A DNA stretch of 64,000 nucleotides from Chryseobacterium indologenes (GTDB lineage: Bacteria > Bacteroidota > Bacteroidia > Flavobacteriales > Weeksellaceae): positions 1,798,001 to 1,862,000 of the forward strand of contig NZ_CP074372.1 of the NCBI RefSeq assembly GCF_018362995.1, read 5' to 3'. Below the pieces are notes generated by a model. That model had not been told where the DNA came from. It made no database searches and saw only the letters and a list, made by a program, of their open reading frames with translations. Both the position numbers and the translations under genes were made by a program. Shown here in pieces: positions 37,730-44,605 of this stretch (position 1 is its first letter; every line of letters begins with the position of its first letter).

Positions 37730-39724
37730 TTATAAAGTTTCCTTCAGCCAATCGAAGAATTCTCTCTGCCATACCAATCCGTTTTGTGGATGAAGTACCC
37801 AGTGGTTTTCGTTCGGGAAGTAAACCAGTTTAGATTTTAATCCTCTTAATTTTGCAGCCTGGAAAGCTTCCTGACCCTGCTCGTAAGGAACACGGAAATC
37901 AATTCCTCCCTGAACAACCATGATAGGTTTGTTCCATTTATCAACGAAATTGCTTGGGTTGAATTCTGTGTATGCTTTTGGTTGTGGCTTTTCCCATGGT
38001 GAACCAAGATCCCAGTTCGCAAACCAAAGTTCTTCGGTAGTCAGGTACCATGATTTCATATCAAATAATCCATCATGCGCAATGAATGTTTTGAATCTGT
38101 TTTCATGAATCCCAGCAAGCATAAATACACTGTATCCTCCGTAGCTCGCTCCTACCGCTGCTACTCTGTCACCGTCTACGTAAGGTAACGTTTTTGCAAA
38201 GTCTGTTGCTGCCAGATAATCTCTCATCGGCTGGCCACCCCAGTCTCTTGAAATTTCTTCATTCCATTTTGTTCCCCAACCCGGCATACCTCTTCTGTTT
38301 GGAGCTACCACGATATAATCGTTGGCTGTCATCAGGGCAAAGTTCCATCTTACACTGAAAAACTGAGTAAGAGCAGATTGCGGTCCACCCTGGCAGTAAA
38401 CCAAAGTAGGATATTTTTTGTTCGGGTCAAAGTTTGGCGGGTAATGGAACCAAACTCCCATTTCTTTACCGTCTGAAGTTTTCACCATTTTAAGTTCAGA
38501 TTTCCCCTGAGCCAGCTTAGCATAGGTTTCTTTGTTAGCTTCAGTCACCTGCTTCATTTCTCCGTTTTTAACATTTACAGAGAAAAGTTCTGTTGCATGG
38601 TTTACGTCTGTTCTTCCTACTAAAAGTGAAGTTTTATTGTCTGTAAAGATTTCGTTTACATCAAAATCTCCTTTTGTAATCTGCTGTACTTTTGCTGATT
38701 TTGAATCCAGGGCAAAAAGCTGTTTTGTTCCTCTGAATGCTGCTGTGAAGTAGATCGTTTTTGAATCTGCTCCCCAAAATACATCTCCTGAAACACTTTC
38801 GTCCCATCCTGAAGTCAGATTAGTTGTCTTTCCAGACTTCCAATCCATGATTTTCACATCATTCTTATCTGCTTCATACCCATCTCTCGCCATACTCTGC
38901 CAGATCAAAGATTTTCCATCCGGACTGAATTTAGGATTTACATCATATCCTTTGTTGGATTCTGTAAGATTTTTGGTTGTACCTGATGCTAAATCGTAAG
39001 CAAAGATATCTGTATTGGTGCTTGTAGAATATTCTTTTCCACTTTTAGGTTTTGTAACATATAAAAGCTGTGCAGAATCAGCACTCCAGATAAAATCTTC
39101 AGCGCCACCGAAAGGTCTCTGAGGAGAATCCCACATTTTTCCTTCCAGCAGGTCTTTAGCAGATTCTGCTTTATCAGAAGTATTTACAACAAATACATGG
39201 TTGTATTTTCCTTCATTGAAATAATCCCAGTGTCTGTGGTTCAGGTCTGTATATACCTGAGCAGTCGTTTTAGGAGTATCAGCAAATTTATCTTTCCCCA
39301 TTACTTTTTCTACCAATACCTGCTTGCTGAAAGCAATTTTCTTCCCATCCGGAGAGATAACAACATTATCAACTTCACCGATGGTATAAAATTCTGTCCA
39401 GGTTTTTCCTGCATCTTTAGAAAGATAGATTTTATCACCTTCCTGAGCATAGATCCCATTTTTATCCCATTGAATAAGGGCTTTTTTACCGAAATCAATT
39501 TTGGAAGACTGATTATTAAGAACATTCAGAAAATAGTTCTCGTTTTTTGTTTTCTCTGTTTTCAGATCTACCTGCCCTACTTTATAGATAAGAGAACCCT
39601 GATCCGGTGAAACAGCCTGTACCCCAACTTTTTTCAAAGTCCAAAGAATTTCAGGTGTCATTACTTGTTGTGCATTCATTAAAAGCGGAGCTGCCAAGGC
39701 CAGCAGACTGTACTTAAGTTTCAT
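37730..39724 (-). CDS. Exported S9 family serine peptidase (DPP/acylaminoacyl type)
   Basis: The open frame begins at 39805, but the ATG at 39722-39724 starts a clean signal peptide (MKLKYSLLALAAPLLMNAQ), giving 664 residues. The N-terminal half is a beta-propeller with repeated SPDGKKIAFSK and FSPDGKSLIWQSMARDG blades. The C-terminal half is an alpha/beta hydrolase with the nucleophile motif GASYGGYSVFM, GGIDFRVPYEQ (Asp) and NENHWVL (His). These mark prolyl oligopeptidase family S9. Such periplasmic enzymes cut dipeptides or short peptides. The gene stands alone and is followed by a terminator. Family is firm, specificity unknown. Confidence 0.92.
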   Translation of the reverse strand: MKLKYSLLALAAPLLMNAQQVMTPEILWTLKKVGVQAVSPDQGSLIYKVGQVDLKTEKTKNENYFLNVLNNQSSKIDFGKKALIQWDKNGIYAQEGDKIYLSKDAGKTWTEFYTIGEVDNVVISPDGKKIAFSKQVLVEKVMGKDKFADTPKTTAQVYTDLNHRHWDYFNEGKYNHVFVVNTSDKAESAKDLLEGKMWDSPQRPFGGAEDFIWSADSAQLLYVTKPKSGKEYSTSTNTDIFAYDLASGTTKNLTESNKGYDVNPKFSPDGKSLIWQSMARDGYEADKNDVKIMDWKSGKTTNLTSGWDESVSGDVFWGADSKTIYFTAAFRGTKQLFALDSKSAKVQQITKGDFDVNEIFTDNKTSLLVGRTDVNHATELFSVNVKNGEMKQVTEANKETYAKLAQGKSELKMVKTSDGKEMGVWFHYPPNFDPNKKYPTLVYCQGGPQSALTQFFSVRWNFALMTANDYIVVAPNRRGMPGWGTKWNEEISRDWGGQPMRDYLAATDFAKTLPYVDGDRVAAVGASYGGYSVFMLAGIHENRFKTFIAHDGLFDMKSWYLTTEELWFANWDLGSPWEKPQPKAYTEFNPSNFVDKWNKPIMVVQGGIDFRVPYEQGQEAFQAAKLRGLKSKLVYFPNENHWVLHPQNGLVWQREFFDWLKETL

Positions 39725-39930
39725 ATGTTGATATTCTTTTTTTAACGGATGTACGGAATCCTGCTGATTTCGTACTCTCCTTTTATTAAACTCAAAGATT
39801 GCCAAAGTTAATATTTAAAATAAAAACGGACGAAAGAATTAACATTTAAGTTTTTTAAAGTTGAAAAATAATTGATTTATTATAGACAGATATTACTAAT
39901 TTTATAAAACTAAACTAATACCCATTTTAC

Positions 39931-40797
39931 ATGAAAAAATTTCTACTTTTTTCTTCATTTTTTGTGTCCTCATTGTTTTTTTCACAACTCACAATAAGTC
40001 CCTTTGCAAGTCATTATGATAATCCTTATCAAGTCACTATTTCAGGAAACGGTACGATTTATTATACCACTGACGGAAGTACCCCGACCCTGAGTTCAAG
40101 CTCTGCACCCAACAACGTACAGATTCTTATTAGCCAAAATAAAGAAATCAAGGCGTTTCTGGTTGACGGACAGGGAAATTCTTCTGCGATCATGAGCAAA
40201 AAATATTACACCGGAATTATTCCTTCTGCGGCCATTTATTTTAAAGCACCTTCTACTTGGACGGCGGGAAGCTGTGTAATGGTTGACATGGTTAACCCGA
40301 ATGCTGTCAACGGTTTTGCTATGGATACATTCTGGCCGGGAATAACGATGCAGCCTGCAGGGTGCGATTCATGGTACAAAACAACCAGAGATTTTGAAAA
40401 TGCCAATCTGCGTTTTAATAACTGTACCCTTTTTGAGAATATTCCCCAAACCATCAGCACCAATCTTATTCCTGCGGGAAGTACTATATATTATGATTTT
40501 ACAGATGGTGTCATAACGACTCCGCCTTCATGCTTATTTTTGGAAAGCCATGAAATCCTGTCAAAAAACAACAATGTTTTGATCAAAGTATATCCGAATC
40601 CTGTTTCTGATATTTTAAAAGTAAATACCGACCGCCAGTTCCGGGAGTATGAGATTATAGATATCAGTGGAAAAGTTCTTTTAAAGGATCTGTTTACGAA
40701 AGAAATTACGATCAGCCATCTTATTTCAGGAAACTATTTTCTAAAACTGAAAGATTCAAAGGGAGATCTGGTTTTACTTAAATTTATCAAAAAATAA
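39931..40797 (+). CDS. T9SS-exported protein with chitobiase-C-like and starch-binding-like modules
   Basis: The 288-residue protein has a signal peptide (MKKFLLFSSFFVSSLFFS) and then a chitobiase/beta-hexosaminidase C-terminal-type domain (GNGTIYYTTDGSTPTLSSSS). A CBM26-like segment follows (AAIYFKAPSTWTAGSCVMVDM, FENANLRFNNC). It ends with a type IX secretion C-terminal domain (IKVYPNPVSDILKVNTD, GKVLLKD, SGNYFLKLKDSKGDL). No catalytic domain is visible, so it probably works as a carbohydrate-binding surface or secreted accessory protein. The type IX domain directs it to the cell surface or medium. It is monocistronic with a strong bidirectional terminator at its 3' end. Module calls are good; ligand is inferred only. 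Confidence 0.82.
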   Translation: MKKFLLFSSFFVSSLFFSQLTISPFASHYDNPYQVTISGNGTIYYTTDGSTPTLSSSSAPNNVQILISQNKEIKAFLVDGQGNSSAIMSKKYYTGIIPSAAIYFKAPSTWTAGSCVMVDMVNPNAVNGFAMDTFWPGITMQPAGCDSWYKTTRDFENANLRFNNCTLFENIPQTISTNLIPAGSTIYYDFTDGVITTPPSCLFLESHEILSKNNNVLIKVYPNPVSDILKVNTDRQFREYEIIDISGKVLLKDLFTKEITISHLISGNYFLKLKDSKGDLVLLKFIKK

Positions 40798-40799
40798 AA

Positions 40800-40824
40800 A
40801 AATCCGCTCGATGAGCGGATTTTT
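40800..40824. terminator. Strong bidirectional terminator
   Basis: AAATCCGCTC (40800-40809) pairs perfectly with GAGCGGATTT (40813-40822) with a GAT loop, followed by T-rich DNA on the plus side and A-rich on the other. It serves the T9SS protein gene and the converging membrane gene. Confidence 0.9.
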
Positions 40825-40847
40825 ATGTTGATATGTTGTGATTTCAA

Positions 40848-41192
40848 TTAATCTCCATCCGAGAACATTGAGTTCGCCAGAGAAGTTACAATTGATAATA
40901 ATATACTGAAGATAAATGCCCACCAGAAGCCGTCTACCACCATACTATCTATGAAGTAGTCTGCAATCAGGATAATTCCGGCATTGATTACCAAAGCAAA
41001 GAATCCTAAAGTAAGGATCGTCAACGGCAGGCCAAACAGACTTAAAACAGGCTTTACAAATATGTTAAGAACCCCAAGCACAATCGCGAAGATAATGGCT
41101 GAAGAAAATCCTTCAAAATGTACTCCCGGTAGAATTTTGGTTAAAAGATAAGCAATAATTGCTGTGATAAATAGTCGGATAATTAAGTTCAT
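40848..41192 (-). CDS. Phage holin family 4 / DUF360-type membrane protein
   Basis: The 114-residue protein has four membrane helices and the pattern LIIRLFITAIIAYLLTKILPGVHFEGFSSAIIFAIVLGVLNIFVKPVLSLFGLPLTILTLGFFALVINA. It matches the Phage_holin_4_2 (PF04020-type) family, which is widespread as a chromosomal integral membrane protein in bacteria. The family name comes from distant phage relatives and does not imply a phage here; no phage genes are near. It is a single-gene unit read toward the terminator at 40800. Function is unknown. Confidence 0.85.
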   Translation of the reverse strand: MNLIIRLFITAIIAYLLTKILPGVHFEGFSSAIIFAIVLGVLNIFVKPVLSLFGLPLTILTLGFFALVINAGIILIADYFIDSMVVDGFWWAFIFSILLSIVTSLANSMFSDGD

Positions 41193-41310
41193 TGTGATAT
41201 TTTTTAATGTTTATGGGGGATATGGAGCAAAAGCCATTCCATTTCGAAAAAAAGAATTCCTTGAAACCCTTTATTTAAGGAATATTTTGCCTGTTATTTG
41301 CCCAAATCGG

Positions 41311-41733
41311 TTATTTTATTTTCATCATAGTGACCAATGAGGTCGCCACATGACTTTCTGATTCTGAACCTTCATTCTGAACATAGATTTCCGTTCTTAC
41401 CACAATGATTTTTCCTCCGCCTTTGATGACATAGGATTTTGAAACCAAAGCGTCTCCCATAGCAGGACGAAGATAATTCACTTTCAATTCAACAGTTACC
41501 ACATAACAGTCTTCCGGATAATGACTTACTGCTGCATACCCTGAAGAAACATCCACCAGAGAAGCGATCATAGCCCCGTTGAACATTCCTGCTTTTCTGG
41601 TCATCATTTCCATTTTAGGAATCTTCATGGATATAAAATCAGTTTCTACTTCCAATAGTTCTGCTTTATAGAATTGCAAAGTTTCCGAGCGGTTGAAACT
41701 GTCTGTGATGAGTTTTCTTTTCTCTGGTGTCAT
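41311..41733 (-). CDS. PaaI/hotdog-fold thioesterase-like protein
   Basis: The 140-residue protein has the hotdog layout with FISMKIPKMEMMTRKAGMFNGAMIASLVDVSSGYAAVSHYPEDCYVVTVELKVNYLRPA. Here the central helix start (GMFNGAMIASLVD) carries the Asp or Gly seen in PaaI-type thioesterases. These enzymes hydrolyse acyl-CoA or acyl-phenol thioesters. It stands alone, 118 bases from the holin-like gene on the same strand, with no pathway neighbours. The substrate is unknown; some members of this shape have lost activity. Hotdog assignment is good, reaction class moderate. Confidence 0.75.
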   Translation of the reverse strand: MTPEKRKLITDSFNRSETLQFYKAELLEVETDFISMKIPKMEMMTRKAGMFNGAMIASLVDVSSGYAAVSHYPEDCYVVTVELKVNYLRPAMGDALVSKSYVIKGGGKIIVVRTEIYVQNEGSESESHVATSLVTMMKIK

Positions 41734-41918
41734 TATTTTTTGAATTTATATGTAAAGGTAGAAATTGATTTAAAGATTAAAGAATTTAAAGATTAAAAAT
41801 TTCCAGCCGTAAGAAACCTTTTAGATATTGGAAACCCTGTAAGGTTTGGTGGTGTGTGGTTTGTCCAGCAATAATTAAAATTTTTCAGTTCAAAAGATTA
41901 GTTTTGCAGGAAAGCTTT

Positions 41919-42344
41919 ATGATGGGTTTAAAAAGGTTTTTCCAATTTTTAGGTTTAGTTGCATGTTCCAGTTTTCAGGCGCAAACCCTGCATTTGTATG
42001 GCGGTGCAGATCAGGATCAATATCTGGGATGTTTAAACTGTGATAACTTCGATAAGAATTCGATATGGAATAAGTTTAGCGACTACGGAAATGTATTCAG
42101 TTCAAAATCAATCTGGAATAGGTATGGAAATTATGGAAGTACCCACAGCACCTACTCTCCATGGAATGAATATGGGGCTTATCCTCCGGCAATCGTTGAT
42201 CAGGATGGAAATTTCTTTGGTTTTCTTACCGTGAATCCTTACAAATCTGAAAGATCCGAACTGGAATTGGCTGTGATTTTATGCAAGCATCATGAAGAGA
42301 TGAGAGGTGATGTTGGCGGATGGTATGAAAAATTGTTCCGGTAA
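41919..42344 (+). CDS. Secreted repeat-containing protein, function unknown
   Basis: The frame is open from 41856, but the ATG at 41919 gives a good signal peptide (MMGLKRFFQFLGLVACSSFQA) and 141 residues. The mature part opens with LHLYGGADQDQYLGCLNCDN, then has three short repeats: SIWNKFSDYGNVFSSK, SIWNRYGNYGSTHSTY and SPWNEYGAYPPAIVD. It continues with DQDGNFFGFLTVNPYKSERSE. I do not recognise a named family, though secreted proteins with this LGCL...DYG pattern occur in several bacterial groups. No membrane helix follows the signal, so it is periplasmic or surface-exposed. Reading-frame quality supports it being a real gene. Confidence 0.68.
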   Translation: MMGLKRFFQFLGLVACSSFQAQTLHLYGGADQDQYLGCLNCDNFDKNSIWNKFSDYGNVFSSKSIWNRYGNYGSTHSTYSPWNEYGAYPPAIVDQDGNFFGFLTVNPYKSERSELELAVILCKHHEEMRGDVGGWYEKLFR

Positions 42345-42423
42345 ACCACCCCGTCAAAATTTTTTTACTTTTCGCACCCTCCGGAGATGAGGAATTTTCA
42401 CGTCTTCAGTTGAGATATTTTAT
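42344..42423 (+). repeat. Second dispersed repeat family, copy A (diverged)
   Basis: Begins at the stop of the upstream gene with 'accaccccgtcaaaattttt' and ends near 'cacgtcttcagttgagatat'. The CCCTCC hairpin is damaged in this copy. Matches copies at 44152 and 50028. Confidence 0.65.
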
Positions 42424-42451
42424 TGGAATAAAAGGTATGAAAAGTATAAGG

Positions 42452-42488
42452 CTGGATTCCTGCGGAATGACAAAGTGTACGGATAGAC
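42452..42488 (+). repeat. Dispersed palindromic element, half copy 5
   Basis: Only the left arm (GGATTCCTGCGGAATGACAA) and the first interior bases (AGTGTACGGATAGAC) remain; the right arm is missing. This looks like a decayed copy. Confidence 0.7.
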
Positions 42489-42554
42489 TACTTTTTACAA
42501 GAAAATTTTAATTAACTTTCCCATGGTTCTTTTTCAAAACGAAACCCTTTTATT

Positions 42555-43409
42555 ATGCTGAATGATTACAAAAAATACGAATTATTTGGAAAGACCCTGA
42601 TACAGAAAATTGATATGACGGGGCCATTCAGATATGATTTTCCGGTTTCGGAACAGGCCTGTTTTCTGTATGTGATCAAAGGAGAATTTCAATATAAAAC
42701 AGATGAGCAGGAATTTAACGTTCCAACCCATTATTCCCTGTTTCTGAACTGTATCAGCTCAGGAAAGCATATTCAAAATTCAAATTTAGAAAGTAACTGC
42801 CAGGTCGTCATTGTAACCTTCTACCCTGATATCCTGAAAAGAATTTACGACAGAGAGTTGCCTTCATTACTGCAGAGACCTGTAAACATGGTTTCAAATC
42901 AATCCAGTGAGAAAATAAATAATGATTTTCTGATTCAAAAATATGTAGAAGGATTGCTTTTTTACTTTGAAAATCCTTCGCTCATTAATGAAGATATATT
43001 AATTCTTAAGCTAAAAGAGATCATGTTATTGCTGGCTCAGTCGCAGAATGCCAATGCAGTTCAATTGATTTTGTCTCAACTTTTCTCTCCAACCACTTAT
43101 TCTTTTAAGCAAATCATTGAAGCCAACTTGTTTTCGCAGCTCACCATTGAACAGCTTGCAGAAAAAAGTAATCTGAGTATCTCATCCTTCAAAAGAGAAT
43201 TCGCAAAACTTTATGAGGATACTCCTGCCAATTATATAAGAAACAAAAAGCTGGAAAAGGCCGCCGAACTACTTTTAATATCCGATGAACGGATTACTGA
43301 TATTGCCCTTGACTGTGGGTTTAATGATCTGGCAACTTTTACAAAAAATTTCAGCGATAAATATCATATTTCCCCTTCAGCTTATCGTCAGGAACGGAAA
43401 GAAAAATAA
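42555..43409 (+). CDS. AraC family transcriptional regulator
   Basis: The 284-residue protein has an N-terminal cupin-like sensor region (residues ~15-110, CFLYVIKGEFQYKTDEQEFNVPTHYSLFL). At the C-terminus (residues ~185-282) are two helix-turn-helix motifs, FSQLTIEQLAEKSNLSISSFKREF and ITDIALDCGFNDLATFTKNFSDKYHISPSAYR. This is the standard AraC/XylS arrangement. The only same-strand neighbour is the membrane protein gene starting 223 bases later, which may be its target. The inducer is not known. The cupin-type N-terminus suggests sensing of a small metabolite. Family is firm. Confidence 0.9.
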   Translation: MLNDYKKYELFGKTLIQKIDMTGPFRYDFPVSEQACFLYVIKGEFQYKTDEQEFNVPTHYSLFLNCISSGKHIQNSNLESNCQVVIVTFYPDILKRIYDRELPSLLQRPVNMVSNQSSEKINNDFLIQKYVEGLLFYFENPSLINEDILILKLKEIMLLLAQSQNANAVQLILSQLFSPTTYSFKQIIEANLFSQLTIEQLAEKSNLSISSFKREFAKLYEDTPANYIRNKKLEKAAELLLISDERITDIALDCGFNDLATFTKNFSDKYHISPSAYRQERKEK

Positions 43410-43632
43410 TTGGAAAACTATTTTTACAAATTATACACGCATTTCTTATCAATAGGAAATGCTTTTTTTTGAACTAAAATCTCAAATTCTTGAACGAAAT
43501 CACAAAATTATTTCTGTGTATCTATCGCAAATTTGTACCATCAGTTTCAGGGAATAAATTTTCTCTTCAGATGCCATAAAAGCAAAAAAAGAATAAGAAA
43601 CTGAATGAGTATACATTTAAAATAATATCAAT

Positions 43633-44127
43633 ATGAATCTATCGATTTTAGGAATTTTTCATACCATCATTGGTATAAGTGCTCTTGCCGGAGCAATGAT
43701 CGGATTTATCAAATATGGTAAGATTAACCTTGCTCATCTATCCGGAAAGGTCTACTTTTATGCTACGCTCATCACATCACTTTCAGCATTGGGCATTTCC
43801 AAAACCGGAGGTTTTAATGCGGGACATGCGTTCTCATTATTTATCATTATTTTGATCTCTGTTGCCTATTTCCTGTTCTCAAGTAAAAAGGAAAGCAGGA
43901 GAGCCAGATATTTTGAGAATTTTTTGCTGTCATTCAGTTTTTTCCTGTCCCTTGTCCCAACGATTAATGAGACTTTTACAAGGGTTCCCATTGGGCATCC
44001 TTTAGCTAAGGATATCAAAGATCCGATTATTAGTCAGACTCTACTTGTCTTTTTTTTGCTTTTTGTAGCTGGATCAATTTTTCAGTTTATGAAGCAGAGG
44101 AAGGAGAATGTGGGAATTTCAGGATGA
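43633..44127 (+). CDS. Multi-pass membrane protein (possibly DUF2306-like)
   Basis: The 164-residue protein has about five membrane helices (SILGIFHTIIGISALAGAMI, VYFYATLITSLSALGIS, AFSLFIIILISVAYFLF, FLLSFSFFLSLVPTI, LLVFFLLFVAGSIFQFM). It has a conserved-looking HLSGKVYFYATLITSLSALG segment and GHAFS. The pattern resembles the DUF2306 group of predicted membrane proteins, but this is a soft match. It lies downstream of an AraC regulator on the same strand with a 223-base spacer. It may be that regulator's target. Function unknown. Confidence 0.65.
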   Translation: MNLSILGIFHTIIGISALAGAMIGFIKYGKINLAHLSGKVYFYATLITSLSALGISKTGGFNAGHAFSLFIIILISVAYFLFSSKKESRRARYFENFLLSFSFFLSLVPTINETFTRVPIGHPLAKDIKDPIISQTLLVFFLLFVAGSIFQFMKQRKENVGISG

Positions 44128-44151
44128 TAGTGTGTTCAAAAAACGGTAAAC

Positions 44152-44233
44152 CACCCCGTCAAAAATTCTTTGAATTTTCGACACCCCTCCAGTGGAGGGG
44201 AATTTTTACGTCTTCAGTAGAGGTATTTGTATT
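44152..44233 (+). repeat. Second dispersed repeat family, copy B
   Basis: Runs from 'accaccccgtcaaaaattct' through an AAAATTC-TTT-GAATTTT palindrome and a CCCCTCC-AGT-GGAGGGG hairpin to 'ttttacgtcttcagtagagg'. Nearly identical to copy C at 50028. Confidence 0.85.
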
Positions 44234-44269
44234 ATGATAAAGACTGTGAAAGTATAGAAAAATAGGATG

Positions 44270-44335
44270 GATTCCTACGGAATGACAAATACAATGCTTG
44301 GTTTATCCATACAGTTTGTCATTCCGTAGGAATCT
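44270..44335 (-). repeat. Dispersed palindromic element, copy 6 (reverse)
   Basis: Arms GATTCCTACGGAATGACAAA and TTTGTCATTCCGTAGGAATC flank an interior that reads as the reverse complement of copies 2 and 7 (GTTTATCCATACAG). Confidence 0.85.
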
Positions 44336-44540
44336 CTGTATAAATGAATAACCGGAGATTGTTGGAAAACGCAAAGGCGCAAGTTGTTCCCAAGTTGTCT
44401 TTTTAAGGCGCAAAGATTTCATCTCCGATAAAATATAATACTGTCTAAAATTGTATCGTCTGTATCTATGAAGTTACAGCCGTTATTTTTATTATCTTTG
44501 AAGAACAATGCTCATTTAACGTACATTAAATGCTACCGCG

Positions 44541-44587
44541 TTTGACTGCCAGTCAAAAGGTCACGGGTTCGAATCCCGTATTCTCCA
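44541..44587 (+). tRNA. 3' half of a tRNA-Gly(GCC)-like gene (fragment)
   Basis: From 44541 the sequence folds as the 3' part of a tRNA. The anticodon stem TTTGA/TCAAA has loop CTGCCAG (anticodon GCC). The T arm is ACGGG-TTCGAAT-CCCGT. The acceptor strand ATTCTCC is followed by A. The matching 5' acceptor (GGAGAAT) and a D arm are absent from the bases in front (about 44514-44540), so this is not a complete tRNA. Such 3' halves are commonly left at integration sites. It lies 18 bases from the end of topB. Confidence 0.5.
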
Positions 44588-44605
44588 CTTAATAATGATA
44601 TTTGA

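Noticed and set aside
39197..39610. 137-residue plus-strand frame inside the S9 peptidase gene
   Set aside because: Antisense to beta-propeller blades of a firm S9 peptidase; composition is typical of a shadow.
40848..41192. Holin-like gene as evidence of a prophage
   Set aside because: This family is common on bacterial chromosomes and no phage structural, lysis or integrase gene is nearby.
44514..44587. A complete tRNA gene
   Set aside because: The bases in front of the anticodon arm give neither the GGAGAAT acceptor strand nor a D arm, so only the 3' half is supported.
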